Source: an uncultured Sulfitobacter sp. (lineage in GTDB: Bacteria > Pseudomonadota > Alphaproteobacteria > Rhodobacterales > Rhodobacteraceae). Taken from it: 64,000 nt of DNA. The stretch spans positions 806,001 through 870,000 of the forward strand of contig NZ_CANMQD010000001.1 of NCBI RefSeq assembly GCF_947499945.1, read 5' to 3'. Position 1 is the first letter of the stretch. The number at the start of each line of letters is the position of its first letter. The position numbers were made by a program, and so were the translations under genes. Positions 44,901-53,927 of the stretch are shown here, in pieces. The notes beneath the pieces were generated by a model. It searched no databases, was not told where the DNA came from, and worked only from the letters and a program-made list of their open reading frames with translations.

Positions 44901-45258
44901 CGACAAAACCGCAGACGTCCTCACCGCCGCCCGCATCCTGATCGAACAGAGCTTCACCATCACAGCGACTCGTGGCACCGCCGCATGGCTATCTGAACAC
45001 GATATTCCCTGCCAAATCGTGAACAAAGTCTACGAAGGCCGCCCCGACATCACCGACATGATGAAAGACGAACAAATCCACCTCGTCATGAACACAACCG
45101 AAGGCGCCCAAGCCGTCGAGGACAGCAAGAGCATCCGCTCCATCGCCCTCTACGACCGCATCCCCTACTATACCACTGCCGCAGGCGCCTATGCGGCGGC
45201 CTTGGCGATCAAAGCGCAGGCGGAGGACGAGATTGGCGTGAAGTCGCTGCAGGGGTGA
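41911..45258 (+). CDS. carB: Carbamoyl phosphate synthase large subunit
   Basis: The 1115-residue enzyme makes carbamoyl phosphate from bicarbonate, ammonia and two ATP for arginine and pyrimidine synthesis. It has duplicated ATP-grasp halves: the first begins at [29 protein letters not shown] with [10 protein letters not shown] and [17 protein letters not shown], the second at [20 protein letters not shown] with [10 protein letters not shown] and [18 protein letters not shown]. An allosteric MGS-like domain forms the last 130 residues ([18 protein letters not shown]). Standard bacterial length is about 1070-1100. The small subunit gene carA is not in this window. Confidence 0.97.
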   Translation: MPKRTDIKSIMIIGAGPIVIGQACEFDYSGAQACKALKEEGYRVILVNSNPATIMTDPGLADATYIEPITPEIVAKIIEKERPDALLPTMGGQTGLNTSLALEEMGVLAKYNVEMIGAKREAIEMAEDRQLFREAMDRLGIENPKATICTAPKDANGKKDLAAGVAIALESLEEIGLPAIIRPAFTMGGTGGGIAYNREDYEFYCRSGMDASPMGQILIDESLLGWKEFEMEVVRDTADNAIIVCAIENVDPMGVHTGDSITVAPALTLTDKEYQIMRNHSIAVLREIGVETGGSNVQWAMNPADGRMVVIEMNPRVSRSSALASKATGFPIAKIAAKLAVGFTLDELDNDITGVTPASFEPTIDYVVTKIPKFAFEKFPGSEPYLTTAMKSVGEAMSIGRTIHESMQKALASMESGLTGFDEIDIPGAPDMAAVTKAISKTTPDRMRTIAQAMRHGMSDADIHATTMFDPWFLARIREIIEAEAGVRENGLPTDDAGMRHLKMMGFTDARLATLTDQPEQAVRKARLALGVKAVFKRIDTCAAEFEAQTPYMYSTYETPMMGEAECEARPSDRKKVVILGGGPNRIGQGIEFDYCCCHACYALTDAGYETIMVNCNPETVSTDYDTSDRLYFEPLTFEHVMEILRVEQENGTLHGVIVQFGGQTPLKIAQALHDEGIPILGTTPDMIDLAEDRERFADLVQSLGLKQPHNGIAHSDAEAMEIAKEIGFPLVIRPSYVLGGRAMEIVRDQANLERYISEAVVVSGDSPVLLDSYLSGAVELDVDALSDGTDVHVAGIMQHIEEAGVHSGDSACSLPPYSLSKEIIAEVEVQTKALAKALNVVGLMNIQFAVKPNADGVEEIFLIEVNPRASRTVPFVAKATDSAIASIAARIMAGEPLSNFPLRAPYDANAEYDDVLPLGDPMTLADPNMPWFSVKEAVLPFARFPGVDTILGPEMRSTGEVMGWDRDFPRAFLKAQMGAGTMLPRTGTAFLSIKDADKTADVLTAARILIEQSFTITATRGTAAWLSEHDIPCQIVNKVYEGRPDITDMMKDEQIHLVMNTTEGAQAVEDSKSIRSIALYDRIPYYTTAAGAYAAALAIKAQAEDEIGVKSLQG

Positions 45259-45320
45259 GCATATGCTGCCCCTGAGATGGGACCACCAAGATCAGAGGAT
45301 GGAATCCAACGAGAGCTTTG

Positions 45321-45473
45321 ATGTTAGTGCTCCTCATCTCGCTGCTGGCAATCGGCCTCGCCAATATTGCGGTAATAGTTCTGGGCAGTGGCGATTTCTC
45401 GGCGATTGATAAATGCCTAGATAGGGGTGGTAGCTGGGACTACGACACCCAAAACTGCTATTTTGGTAACTGA
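45321..45473 (+). CDS. Short membrane peptide with Cys-x14-Cys motif, 50 residues
   Basis: The ATG at 45321 opens a 50-codon frame to TGA 45471-45473. The peptide has an N-terminal hydrophobic helix (LVLLISLLAIGLANIAVIVL) and a polar end carrying CLDRGGSWDYDTQNCYF. A C-x-x-x-GG-x-W-x-(Y/N)-x-x-x-x-C block of this type recurs in short bacterial envelope peptides, from memory. The two Cys residues, 14 apart, face the periplasm if the helix is a signal anchor. GAGAG seven bases before the ATG is a reasonable ribosome-binding site. Function unknown. Confidence 0.7.
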   Translation: MLVLLISLLAIGLANIAVIVLGSGDFSAIDKCLDRGGSWDYDTQNCYFGN

Positions 45474-45609
45474 TCATTCCTAAGGCGAAAGATGTGCTTC
45501 GGTCACGTAGAAAACCCTCATCCAGCACCGGTTACCACACTATATTTACCCCATAGGCACTTCCCTAAAATACCGTTAAAACTCACCCCAGCCCACATGC
45601 TGCACATCC

Positions 45610-45640
45610 GGTGTACAGGGGGTGTACAGGAGGTGTACGC
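45610..45640. repeat. Three 11-bp direct repeats of GGTGTACA
   Basis: GGTGTACA occurs at 45610-45617 and 45621-45628, and GGTGTACG at 45632-45639. The spacing is exactly 11 bp, one helical turn. Each carries a TGTAC(A/G) core. They lie 80-110 bp before the ketoacyl synthase gene at 45719, in a gene-free spacer. Confidence 0.7.
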
Positions 45641-45718
45641 ATGGCACCCCTTGCACAAAAACACTTCATCCACAGGCATTCACCTGCCTAATTCACTGTT
45701 TTTAAAGAGGAATAAGAG

Positions 45719-46843
45719 ATGTACACACCCGCAATCACAGGCACTGGCGTTTTCACCCCTTCCGAGGTCATCACCAACGCCGAACTGGTCGAGGCCTTCA
45801 ACGCCTACGTGGACATCTATAACGCTGAAACCGCGGCCCAGATCGCATCAGGCGAGCTGCCCGCAAAAGAATACTCTTCCGAAGAATTTATTTTCAAAGC
45901 CTCCGGCATTAATCAACGATATGTCCTTGATAAATCAGGCATCCTTGATCCAAATGTCATGCATCCGCTGCTGCGCCAGCGCAGCGATGACGAGCCTTCC
46001 CAGATGGCCGAAATGGCGCTCGACGCCGCACAGAAAGCCCTCAAAGCTGCGGGTAAAACTGCTAAGGACGTCGACGCCGTCATCTGCGCAGCCTCAAACT
46101 TGGAGCGCGCCTATCCCGCCGTCGCCATTGAGATTCAAGACTTGTTGCAAATCAATGGCTTCGCCTTCGATATGAACGTTGCTTGCTCCTCCGCCACCTT
46201 CGGAATCCAAGCCGCCGCAGACATGATCCGCGCAGGTTCCATCCGAAGCGCACTGGTCGTTAACCCGGAAATATGTTCTGCGCATTTAGAATGGCGTGAC
46301 CGCGACTGCCACTTCATCTTTGGCGACGTCGCAACTGCCACATTGATCGAGCGGGCAGAGGACGCAACAGGCCCTTACTTTGAAATCAAATCAACCCGTT
46401 GCGCCACTGATTTTTCCAACAACATCCGAAACAATAACGGCTTCCTGCGCCGCTCCCGTCCCGACGGTGTCGCCGACCGTCGCGACATGCAGTTCATGCA
46501 AAACGGGCGCAAAGTGTTTAAAGAAGTCTTGCCCCTCGTGGCGGACCACATCGCAGGTCACATGGCCGAAGAAGGCACACAAGCCTCTGATTTAAAACGC
46601 CTTTGGCTACACCAAGCAAACAAATCCATGAATGATTTCATCGGCAAAAAGGTCCTCGGCCGCACGCCAGAAGATGGCGAGCAACCTAACATCTTACAAG
46701 ATTACGCAAACACATCATCTGCAGGCTCAATCATCGCATTTTCGAAATATTCCGATGACATGAAAGATGGCGATACAGGTCTCATTTGCTCATTCGGCGC
46801 AGGCTATTCCGTAGGCTCGGTCATCGTTCAGAAACACGGTTAA
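45719..46843 (+). CDS. Beta-ketoacyl-ACP synthase III family protein
   Basis: The 374-residue enzyme has the FabH-type triad: Cys156 in [10 protein letters not shown], His near residue 297 in [15 protein letters not shown] and Asn in [13 protein letters not shown]. It condenses an acyl-CoA with malonyl-ACP to start a fatty acid or similar chain. At 374 residues it is longer than housekeeping FabH (about 320), because of an N-terminal insertion ([20 protein letters not shown]). Its codon use is more AT-rich than that of its neighbours. No plsX, rpmF or fab genes are beside it. It overlaps convergent arsH by four bases. Confidence 0.92.
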   Translation: MYTPAITGTGVFTPSEVITNAELVEAFNAYVDIYNAETAAQIASGELPAKEYSSEEFIFKASGINQRYVLDKSGILDPNVMHPLLRQRSDDEPSQMAEMALDAAQKALKAAGKTAKDVDAVICAASNLERAYPAVAIEIQDLLQINGFAFDMNVACSSATFGIQAAADMIRAGSIRSALVVNPEICSAHLEWRDRDCHFIFGDVATATLIERAEDATGPYFEIKSTRCATDFSNNIRNNNGFLRRSRPDGVADRRDMQFMQNGRKVFKEVLPLVADHIAGHMAEEGTQASDLKRLWLHQANKSMNDFIGKKVLGRTPEDGEQPNILQDYANTSSAGSIIAFSKYSDDMKDGDTGLICSFGAGYSVGSVIVQKHG

Positions 46844-47562
46844 TCGTCTTTCAAAGACACCCGTTTGTGTACTTGCTCGGCACTCTCCACGCGCTCAGAG
46901 TAGCGGTCCACAAGGTAGTCGGACCGCCCCCGCACCAGCCATGTGAACTTCACCAACTCTTCCATGACGTCCACGATCCGCGCATAAAACGGCCCAGCAG
47001 GCAAACGCCCCTTACCATCAAACTCTAGCCAAGCTTTTGGAATGCTTGACTGGTTTGGGATCGTCACCATCCTCATCCAGCGCCCCAAAATCCGCATCTG
47101 GTTTACAGCGTTAAACGACTGTGAGCCACCCGACACCTGCATGATCGCAAGCGTCTTACCCTGCGTTGGACGTATCCCGCCTTGCAGCGACAAAGGCAGC
47201 CAATCAATCTGGGACTTCATGATACCCGTCATTGCACCATGCCGTTCAGGGCTGGACCATACCATACCCTCTGCCCAAATCGCCAACTCTCTGAGCTCGG
47301 CAACTTTCGGGTGATTAGGCTCCGCATCATCAGGTTGTGGCAATCCGCGTGGATCAAAAAGCTTTGTCTCACACCCTAAATGCCGCAGTATCCTTGCTGC
47401 CTCTTCGGCTGCGAAGCGGGAATAGCTCTGTGCGCGAAGCGAGCCATAAAGCAGTAGTATGCGGGGTTTGTGGCCTGGATCAGAAGGTGATTTCAGCGCC
47501 TCCACATCGATTTGCGGCAGCGCATCCTGCACAAGCGCAGGGAGGTCTTCAGACACTTTCAT
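46840..47562 (-). CDS. arsH: ArsH family NADPH-dependent FMN reductase
   Basis: The 240-residue flavoprotein starts at ATG 47562 (the longer reading begins at a TTG). ArsH hallmarks are present: [60 protein letters not shown] and the C-terminal [19 protein letters not shown]. ArsH reduces FMN with NADPH and oxidises organoarsenicals such as methylarsenite. No arsR, arsC or acr3 gene is nearby. Its first codons overlap the end of the helix-turn-helix gene at 47549 by 14 bp, suggesting the two are co-translated. Confidence 0.93.
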   Translation of the reverse strand: MKVSEDLPALVQDALPQIDVEALKSPSDPGHKPRILLLYGSLRAQSYSRFAAEEAARILRHLGCETKLFDPRGLPQPDDAEPNHPKVAELRELAIWAEGMVWSSPERHGAMTGIMKSQIDWLPLSLQGGIRPTQGKTLAIMQVSGGSQSFNAVNQMRILGRWMRMVTIPNQSSIPKAWLEFDGKGRLPAGPFYARIVDVMEELVKFTWLVRGRSDYLVDRYSERVESAEQVHKRVSLKDD

Positions 47563-48013
47563 CTTCAAGATGCAGCTTCATATCCACTAGAACCTGCTGC
47601 AACATCGACGTCTCTTTGAGAAGGCGTTTTGCTTCGTTCACGGTGATCTTGCCGTCAGCGATTGATTGCTGGTATTCGGCCATCAACATCGCAAAACGCT
47701 GGCTCAACGCTATCACGTCCGAGTTAACGGTCCCCTGGCTCACGTCGTTTGGGCGGCGTTCATCAAATTCGACACGTGCACCAGACAGTTCTGCCAAAGC
47801 TTGGGTCACGTGCGGATATCCCGCGGCAATCTCCAGTGCTGCAACAGCATCAACAGGCATGAACCGATCAGCATGCTCGTCATGATCGGAATAATACCGA
47901 CCCAAAGTAGCCTTAGACTTACCCGTGACTTCGCATGCAGCTTCAACGCCTACAGCTTTCACCAAGGCTTCGGTATGTTTCTTCAAATAGTTGCCTGCTG
48001 CATCCATCGTCAT
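47549..48013 (-). CDS. Putative helix-turn-helix protein, coupled to arsH
   Basis: The 154-residue protein starts at ATG 48013 or the in-frame ATG 48007, behind AGGGG. The N-terminal part ([27 protein letters not shown]) has the look of a phage-regulator-type helix-turn-helix, with [23 protein letters not shown] after it. The C-terminal helices ([18 protein letters not shown] then [19 protein letters not shown]) may form a coiled coil. I would not give a family name with confidence. Its end overlaps the arsH start, so it may control arsH; ArsR-type sensor features are absent. Confidence 0.7.
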   Translation of the reverse strand: MTMDAAGNYLKKHTEALVKAVGVEAACEVTGKSKATLGRYYSDHDEHADRFMPVDAVAALEIAAGYPHVTQALAELSGARVEFDERRPNDVSQGTVNSDVIALSQRFAMLMAEYQQSIADGKITVNEAKRLLKETSMLQQVLVDMKLHLEDESV

Positions 48014-48147
48014 GACCCCTAAACGCTAACGTGTACAGATAAGCATATAGTCCATATCTTCAGAGACCTAGTGCAATTTACCCTGAAATTTGTCAATGAC
48101 ATGCAGTTCGGCTTGCACGGAACCAATCAAGCCGGATAAATAGCCTG

Positions 48148-48729
48148 ATGGCTAAACTGTATTTCAATTATTCGACAATGAACGCTGGTAAGTCCACCGT
48201 TCTGCTACAAGCTGCCCACAATTACCGTGAACGTGGCATGGTGCCTTACTTGATGACAGCACAACTCGACAATCGTGCGGGTGAAGGCAGGATCGCGTCA
48301 CGCATTGGCATTGGCGAGGATGCGGATACGTTTCACGGGGACGAAGACCTCAATGCAAAAATCAGCGCGCGCCTCAAGAGCGGTCCCTGCGCGTGTATTT
48401 TTATAGACGAAGCCCATTTCCTAAGTGATTCACAGGTATGGCAGTTGGCCCGCGCCGTTGATGATCTCGGCGTTCCGATCATGTGCTACGGATTGCGTGT
48501 CGATTTTCAGGGCCAGCTCTTTCCCGGATCAACTGCCCTACTCGCGCTATCGGACGAGATGCGGGAAATCAGGACTATCTGCCACTGCGGCAAGAAGGCA
48601 ACCATGGTCATCCGTCGCGATGCAGATGGCAACGTGTTGCGCGAAGGAGCTCAAGTCCAGATCGGCGGCAACGAGAGCTATGTCTCCCTATGCCGCCGCC
48701 ACTGGCGCGAAGCTGTTGGCGACACCTAA
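48148..48729 (+). CDS. tdk: Thymidine kinase
   Basis: The 193-residue enzyme phosphorylates thymidine (and deoxyuridine) to the monophosphate. The P-loop is NYSTMNAGKSTVLLQAA (residues 6-22), the Walker-B-like acid FIDEAHFLS with catalytic Glu, and the lasso region reads CYGLRVDFQGQLFPGSTALLALSDEM. The zinc-ribbon Cys are in CHCGKKATMVI and the CRRHW end. Length is normal for the type II form. It complements the salvage operon at 26.8-30.4 kb. It overlaps the convergent dehydrogenase gene by four bases. Confidence 0.96.
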   Translation: MAKLYFNYSTMNAGKSTVLLQAAHNYRERGMVPYLMTAQLDNRAGEGRIASRIGIGEDADTFHGDEDLNAKISARLKSGPCACIFIDEAHFLSDSQVWQLARAVDDLGVPIMCYGLRVDFQGQLFPGSTALLALSDEMREIRTICHCGKKATMVIRRDADGNVLREGAQVQIGGNESYVSLCRRHWREAVGDT

Positions 48730-49676
48730 ACTGGATTGAGGGGAGGATCGCCGCGCAGGATGGCTTGTATATTTTCAACCACCATGCGCCCCATATCCAC
48801 ACGAACCTCCCTTGTAGACGTACCCATATGCGGCAATAGCACCACATTATCCAGATCGCGCAGAATTTGCGGCACATCGGGCTCAAACTCATATACGTCG
48901 AGGCCCGCACCGCCGATTACACCGCCCCTAAGCGCATCAATGAGCGCCGCTTGCTCCACCACATCGCCGCGCGCAATATTGATGAGGCGTCCGTGCGGGA
49001 GCATCGCGCTCAGAACATCCGCATCAATCAAATGACGTGTTTCAGGACTTCCCGGTACAGCGGTGACAAGGACGTCAACATGAGACGCCAGATCCCTCAG
49101 ATCGCTATGAAAAACCGCGTCAAACTCCAGCACCTTCTCGCTTCGCCCAAAGTAGCGCACAGCCATGCCAAAGCCGAAATGACACCGCCGTGCAATCGCT
49201 TGCCCAATACGCCCCATACCAACGATACCGACCGTCTTACCCGTTAAATGAAGCCCCAACATCTGCGTTGGATGCCAACCTTTCCACGCGCCAGCACGGA
49301 CCAGCCGCTCCCCTTCACCCGCACGCCGCGCACTCATAAGCATGAGCGTCATCGCAATGTCAGCAGTTGCATCGGTGACCGCTCCAGGCGTGTTGGTCAC
49401 GGTGATCCCAGCGGCCTTGGCAGCAGCGACATCAATGTGATTATACCCCACGCCAAAATTTGCCAAAACCTTGCAGCGTGCATCACGCACACTGGCAAAA
49501 ATTTCTGCCGAGAATTGATCGCCCAAGGTACACATCACACCATCATAATCGCGCAACGCCGCGCGCATCTCATCCCTACTCATGGGCAGCGATTCATCAC
49601 GGCGCGTTACACTCAATTCCTCAAGTGATGCATAAACCTCATCCGGCAACCCCCTGCCAATAAATACTTTTTTCAA
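48726..49676 (-). CDS. D-2-hydroxyacid dehydrogenase (glyoxylate/hydroxypyruvate reductase type)
   Basis: The 316-residue NAD(P) enzyme has the expected order: catalytic domain start (KKVFIGRGLPDEVYASLEEL), GVGYNHIDVAAAKAAGITVTN, the Rossmann core HLTGKTVGIVGMGRIGQAIARR (about residues 140-165), the Arg in INIARGDVVEQAALIDAL and the Glu-His pair ending in VLLPHMGTSTREVRVDMG. It is in the GRHPR/D-glycerate-dehydrogenase group. Substrate could be glyoxylate, hydroxypyruvate or another 2-ketoacid. It overlaps the CsaA-like gene by four bases, so they are co-translated. Confidence 0.94.
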   Translation of the reverse strand: MKKVFIGRGLPDEVYASLEELSVTRRDESLPMSRDEMRAALRDYDGVMCTLGDQFSAEIFASVRDARCKVLANFGVGYNHIDVAAAKAAGITVTNTPGAVTDATADIAMTLMLMSARRAGEGERLVRAGAWKGWHPTQMLGLHLTGKTVGIVGMGRIGQAIARRCHFGFGMAVRYFGRSEKVLEFDAVFHSDLRDLASHVDVLVTAVPGSPETRHLIDADVLSAMLPHGRLINIARGDVVEQAALIDALRGGVIGGAGLDVYEFEPDVPQILRDLDNVVLLPHMGTSTREVRVDMGRMVVENIQAILRGDPPLNPV

Positions 49677-50011
49677 TACATTCTCCCGCCTAAAGGCGTC
49701 ACTTGATCCGGCCCAATCAACACAATTGCACCTTTTTCGTCCGGCACGCCCAGAACCAGAACCTCCGACATAAACGGCCCGATTTGACGCGGTGGAAAGT
49801 TCACCACAGCCATCACCTGACGCCCGACCAGCCCCTCTGGCGTATAGTGGTCGGTGACCTGCGCTGATGTCTTGCGCACGCCAATCTCTTCACCAAAATC
49901 GATCCACATTTTGATCGCAGGCTTACGTGCTTCGGGGAACGGCTCTGCCTTAATTACCCTCCCTGTTCGCACATCCATTTTTATGAAATCATCGAAGGAT
50001 ATCTCAGCCAC
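49673..50011 (-). CDS. CsaA-like tRNA-binding-domain protein
   Basis: The 112-residue protein uses a GTG start at 50011 (VAEISFDDFIKMDVRTGRVIKAE), behind GGGAA; a longer reading from 50086 runs through proC. The OB-fold tRNA-binding domain follows, with RKPAIKMWIDFGEEIG, KTSAQVTDHYTPEGLVGRQV and AVVNFPPRQIGPFMSEVLVLG. Such small, stand-alone proteins (CsaA type) are export-related chaperones or RNA binders in characterised cases. It overlaps proC by eight bases and the dehydrogenase by four. Confidence 0.9.
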   Translation of the reverse strand: MAEISFDDFIKMDVRTGRVIKAEPFPEARKPAIKMWIDFGEEIGVRKTSAQVTDHYTPEGLVGRQVMAVVNFPPRQIGPFMSEVLVLGVPDEKGAIVLIGPDQVTPLGGRMY

Positions 50012-50819
50012 GGGCCAATTCCCGCGAACGATCGGCAGCTGCAGCAACAGCGCGACGCAACAGCGCGGGAAAGCCGTCCTTATCATCCATCAGCACTTCA
50101 AGGGCGGCCTGCGTGGTGCCATTCGGGCTCGTCACATTTACCCGCAGTTGCGAAGCGCTTTCATCAGATTGCAACGCCAGCGCACCTGCCCCCGCAACAG
50201 TTGCCTGCGCCAGTTGCATCGCCATCGCCTCGGGCAGCCCTTGGGCCACACCCGCCGCCGCCATCGCTTCGATCATATGGAACACATAGGCGGGGCCAGA
50301 GCCGCTCACCCCCGTTACCGCATCAATCTGCGCCTCCTCGGTCAGGCGCACGACTTGCCCCACCGCAGAGAGCAACATTTCGGCCTCATCCAGCCCATCG
50401 GGCCCCGCATGCGGGTTGCCAACGATCGCCGTGATCCCCTGAGAAATTGCAGCAGGCGTGTTCGGCATCGCCCGTACCACAGGTGTTTTTTCCCCCAGTG
50501 TCTGCTCGAAGAACGCAATCGGCGTCCCCGCTGCAACACTCACAAACAATGTCTTGCCATTGCCCATCTGCTTAAGCGTGGGCAACGCATCCGCCATCAT
50601 CTGCGGCTTGACCGCGACCAGAACGATTGCAGGCTCGGACGGCAAGTCCGCGTTAATATGCACACCCGTAGTCTTCAGCCAGTCAGAGGGATAGGGGTCT
50701 TGCACCCAGACGGACGCCGCTGGCAATCCGCGCCCCAGCCACCCTTCCAGCATGGCCGACCCCATCTTGCCACAGCCCAAAAGCACCAGACCGTGCCTAG
50801 CGATACGTGAATTTTGCAT
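50004..50819 (-). CDS. proC: Pyrroline-5-carboxylate reductase
   Basis: The 271-residue enzyme makes proline from pyrroline-5-carboxylate with NAD(P)H. It begins at ATG 50819; a TTG four codons earlier would lie inside the GGGGGA ribosome-binding site. The Rossmann loop reads LVLLGCGKMGSAMLEGWLGRG; VLVAVKPQMMADALP, VRAMPNTPAAISQGITAI and VTGVSGSGPAYVFHMIEAMA are the family signatures, and NVTSPNGTTQAALEVL closes it. It heads the unit proC-csaA-dehydrogenase and follows the YbjN-type gene by 30 bp, so all four may be in one transcript. Confidence 0.96.
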   Translation of the reverse strand: MQNSRIARHGLVLLGCGKMGSAMLEGWLGRGLPAASVWVQDPYPSDWLKTTGVHINADLPSEPAIVLVAVKPQMMADALPTLKQMGNGKTLFVSVAAGTPIAFFEQTLGEKTPVVRAMPNTPAAISQGITAIVGNPHAGPDGLDEAEMLLSAVGQVVRLTEEAQIDAVTGVSGSGPAYVFHMIEAMAAAGVAQGLPEAMAMQLAQATVAGAGALALQSDESASQLRVNVTSPNGTTQAALEVLMDDKDGFPALLRRAVAAAADRSRELARG

Positions 50820-50849
50820 AATATCCCCCAAATAACTCGGGGATAAGAG

Positions 50850-51350
50850 TTACGCGCGCCCGTAGGCCTCTGCAATGGCCACTTGCAATGCTTGCGCAGG
50901 CGTCTTGTCGCCCCAAACCACCAGTTGCATCGCGGGATAATAGCGCTCCGCACTCATCACCGCCGCACCAATCATCGTGTCGATTTGGTCAGGGGATGCC
51001 ACATGCCCCCCCGACAAAACCAGACCGTATCGGTACACCATCATTTGTTGTTCCGCCCAGTAGGTGAACGCTCCCGCCCAGCAACGATCGTTTATGTCAT
51101 TGAGCAGACCAAAGAGCGCAGGAATTTTATCCTCGGGCGGTTCCATCTCGAATGTACAGATGAGGCGCAATGTCTCGTCATAGGCCGACCAAGCCAGCGT
51201 CACCTGATAGGTCCGCCACTGACCCTCGACCTCCATCGCGATCTGCTCGTCGGAAATCCGGTCAAACACCCAATCGTGGTGCTCCGCCAGCGACTCCACG
51301 ATATCAATCGGGTGCACATCATCTTCTAGATACTGCTCGCTCAGGGCCAT
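50850..51350 (-). CDS. YbjN domain protein
   Basis: The 166-residue protein fits the YbjN family (type III secretion chaperone-like fold): VESLAEHHDWVFDRISDEQ, AMEVEGQWRTYQVTLAW, LRLICTFEMEPPEDKIPAL then FGLLNDINDRCWAGAFTYW. The molecular role is uncertain; E. coli YbjN is linked to stress and motility regulation. It is 30 bp upstream of proC on the same strand and is probably the first gene of that transcript. Confidence 0.92.
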   Translation of the reverse strand: MALSEQYLEDDVHPIDIVESLAEHHDWVFDRISDEQIAMEVEGQWRTYQVTLAWSAYDETLRLICTFEMEPPEDKIPALFGLLNDINDRCWAGAFTYWAEQQMMVYRYGLVLSGGHVASPDQIDTMIGAAVMSAERYYPAMQLVVWGDKTPAQALQVAIAEAYGRA

Positions 51351-51654
51351 TTAGCCACCTCATTTTTTATCACCAACACAATAGGGCCTGTATCCGGCCC
51401 CTAAGATTTGCGTGATCCACTATAGAACGCGTGTTTGCCTGTGCGTCCTACGATATATGGTGGCGATGACGTAAGGGTCTGGCAAGTGTTTTTCTGGGGA
51501 TAACCCCAAAATATAGCGGGTTTTGATCTCCGTGCCCCCAAATGTCGGCAGCATCCAACCACCACTTACAAAAATCGCCCCTACCAGTTGGTGGGGCGAT
51601 CAAGCAAAACGCTGCCGATAAAACAAAATGTCGCGTGGCAGCGCGTCCGTTAGG
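51351..51654. other. Spacer between YbjN and ubiK genes
   Basis: About 300 bp with no supportable gene. It contains the terminator of ubiK at 51571-51598 and should hold the promoter of the YbjN-proC unit in its left half. I see no other structure. Confidence 0.6.
51571..51598 (-). terminator. Rho-independent terminator of ubiK
   Basis: CGCCCC (51576-51581) pairs with GGGGCG (51593-51598), extended by ACC with GGT after a bulge. On the minus strand, ATTTTTG follows (51575 downward), giving a T run. It lies 57 bp behind the ubiK stop. Confidence 0.7.
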
Positions 51655-51894
51655 TCATGACTTGTCGAGCGCATCCAGACGCGCTTTGAGCGCTTCATTT
51701 TCTTCACGCGCCTTTTGTGCCATGGCACGCACGGCGTCAAACTCCTCGCGGGTCACAAAATCGCGATCCGCAAGCCAGCGGTCCATCATACCCTTCATGG
51801 CATTCTCTGCTTCGTCCTTGGCCCCTTGCGCCACGCCCATGGCGTTGGTCATGATCTGGCCGAGGTCGTCAAAAATCTTGTTGCGCGTCTGCAT
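51655..51894 (-). CDS. ubiK: Accessory factor UbiK (BMFP domain)
   Basis: The 79-residue protein starts at ATG 51894, behind GGAGAG; a longer reading to 52254 is antisense to lgt and rejected. The BMFP pattern is clear: TRNKIFDDLGQIMTNAMGVA, then KGMMDRWLADRDFVTREEFD and a coiled coil AVRAMAQKAREENEALKARL. UbiK assists the aerobic ubiquinone biosynthesis complex with UbiJ, and forms trimers that interact with membranes. It is divergent from lgt across 90 bp. Confidence 0.9.
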   Translation of the reverse strand: MQTRNKIFDDLGQIMTNAMGVAQGAKDEAENAMKGMMDRWLADRDFVTREEFDAVRAMAQKAREENEALKARLDALDKS

Positions 51895-51984
51895 CTGTTC
51901 TCTCCACTCTGTTAACCCATATATGGGGGTCTGTGCGTCTCCATGCAAGGTTGACATCACGCGCCAGCCGCGCTCAATCACCGC

Positions 51985-52869
51985 ATGTATGCAATGATCC
52001 CCTTTCCCGACATCTCGCCCGAGATCTTTTCGATCTCGCTCTTTGGCATGACATTCGCACTGCGCTGGTATGCTTTGGCCTATATCGTCGGCATCCTTGC
52101 AGGCTGGCGGCTGGTTTTGCGTGCGGCCAATACGCCGCGTCTGTGGCGCGATGGAAAACCCGTTATGACGGCTGACCAGATCGAGGATTTGCTCACATGG
52201 GTCATTCTCGGTGTAATCCTCGGCGGGCGTCTGGGCTATGTCGTCTTTTACCAACCTGCCTATTACCTTTCCAATCCGGCACAGATCTTACAGGTCTGGC
52301 AGGGCGGCATGTCATTCCACGGTGGCGCCCTTGGTGTGATTGTCGCCGCCTTCATCTATACTACGCGCCATAAAATTCAGCGCATAAGCGCTGGTGATCT
52401 CGTCGCGCTAGGCATCTTTCCGGGTCTTCTGCTTGGCCGCCTCGCCAATTTTATCAACGCCGAGCTTTGGGGCCGTCCCACTGACCTGCCATGGGGCGTC
52501 GCCTTCCCCACCGAGGCGGCACAATACTGTCCTGATGTTATTGGCATCTGTGCGCGTCACCCCTCCCAACTTTACGAAGCAGCGCTAGAAGGGGCACTCC
52601 TCGGCGCAATCCTCGTTTGGCTGGCTTGGAGGCACGGTGCATTCAAAACACCGGGGCTCATAATGGGCACCTTCCTCGCAGGCTATGGCATCGCGCGGTT
52701 CATGGTTGAATTCGTGCGCCAACCCGATACGCAGTTCATCACCGACGACAACCCGCTGGGCCTCGCATGGCACATCGGCGGCTTCGGCCTCACCATGGGG
52801 CAAATCCTGTGTCTGCCGATGATCGCCGTAGGCCTCTACTTTGTCATAAGCGCCCGCAAAGCCATATGA
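51985..52869 (+). CDS. lgt: Prolipoprotein diacylglyceryl transferase
   Basis: The 294-residue inner-membrane enzyme transfers diacylglyceryl from phosphatidylglycerol to the lipobox Cys of prolipoproteins. Visible are [32 protein letters not shown], the [11 protein letters not shown] block with His, [19 protein letters not shown] (the Lgt signature) and [13 protein letters not shown]. Seven hydrophobic segments are spread over the protein. The start could be 51985 or 51994. It leads the overlapping trio lgt-midA-pgeF. Lipoproteins such as the one at 10488 are among its clients. Confidence 0.96.
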   Translation: MYAMIPFPDISPEIFSISLFGMTFALRWYALAYIVGILAGWRLVLRAANTPRLWRDGKPVMTADQIEDLLTWVILGVILGGRLGYVVFYQPAYYLSNPAQILQVWQGGMSFHGGALGVIVAAFIYTTRHKIQRISAGDLVALGIFPGLLLGRLANFINAELWGRPTDLPWGVAFPTEAAQYCPDVIGICARHPSQLYEAALEGALLGAILVWLAWRHGAFKTPGLIMGTFLAGYGIARFMVEFVRQPDTQFITDDNPLGLAWHIGGFGLTMGQILCLPMIAVGLYFVISARKAI

Positions 52870-53927
52870 GCCTGCGCGAAATCATAACCGCCCAGATCGC
52901 TGCCCAGGGGCCAATGCGGCTCGACGACTATATATCTATGTGCCTGCTGCACCCCGAACACGGCTACTATACAACCCGCACCCCCTTTGGCACGCAGGGC
53001 GATTTTATCACTGCCCCCGAGATCAGCCAGATGTTTGGCGAGCTCATCGGATTGTCACTGGCTCAAGCGTGGCTGGACCAGGGCGCACCAGCTCCTTTCA
53101 CCCTCGCAGAGCTTGGCCCCGGTCGCGGCACACTCATGGCCGACGCACTGCGCGCAGCCTCCCGCGTGGCAGGCTTTGTTGACGCAGCAGAGATCACTTT
53201 GCTCGAGGCCTCTCCCGCTCTGCGCCAAACCCAAGCAGAGACACTGCACTCTTGCACGCCTACATGGATCGACAGCATTGAAGATCTGCCCACGCAATCC
53301 ACCTACCTCATCGCCAACGAGTTCTTCGACGCGCTACCTATTCGCCAATTTGTGCGCGATGGTATCCGCTGGCGCGAACGGCAGATAGGCTTTCAGGACG
53401 GCATCCTCACTTTCGGCCTCGGCCCCGCACAGCCACAGCCTGCCCTCACCCATCGTTTGGACGATACAAAAGACGGTGATCTGATCGAGGATTGCGCCGC
53501 TGCGGCTCCGATCCTTTCAACTGTATCTAGCCGCATCGCAACGCACGGTGGTGCGGCCCTTATCTTTGACTATGGTGATTGGCGCAGCGTCGGCGACACG
53601 CTCCAAGCGGTCCAAGCCCACGCGCCAGCTGATCCCCTTACTTCACCCGGTCAGGCAGACCTCACCGCCCATGTGGATTTTGAGGCACTCCTCAACGCAA
53701 CCGCCGCCTGCTCCCCCAGCCGCGTCACCCCCCAAGGGATCTTTCTCGAACGCCTTGGCATCACACAGCGCGCGACGGCTTTGGCAAAAACGCTCAGCGG
53801 CCCCGCGCTTGAGAGCCACATTGCTGCACATCGCCGCTTGACGCACCCTCAGGAAATGGGAAACTTGTTCAAGACTTTCGGAATCGTCCCGAAGGGGGCT
53901 GCAATGCTACCTGGGCTTGAAACATGA
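52866..53927 (+). CDS. MidA/NDUFAF7-type SAM-dependent methyltransferase
   Basis: The 353-residue protein starts at ATG 52866 and overlaps the lgt stop (ATGA). It matches the SAM-MT 28 (DUF185) family: [23 protein letters not shown], the SAM motif [39 protein letters not shown] and [12 protein letters not shown]. The mitochondrial homologue NDUFAF7 dimethylates an Arg of a complex I subunit during assembly. The bacterial target is less certain. It is coupled to the genes on both sides by four-base overlaps. Confidence 0.93.
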   Translation: MSLREIITAQIAAQGPMRLDDYISMCLLHPEHGYYTTRTPFGTQGDFITAPEISQMFGELIGLSLAQAWLDQGAPAPFTLAELGPGRGTLMADALRAASRVAGFVDAAEITLLEASPALRQTQAETLHSCTPTWIDSIEDLPTQSTYLIANEFFDALPIRQFVRDGIRWRERQIGFQDGILTFGLGPAQPQPALTHRLDDTKDGDLIEDCAAAAPILSTVSSRIATHGGAALIFDYGDWRSVGDTLQAVQAHAPADPLTSPGQADLTAHVDFEALLNATAACSPSRVTPQGIFLERLGITQRATALAKTLSGPALESHIAAHRRLTHPQEMGNLFKTFGIVPKGAAMLPGLET

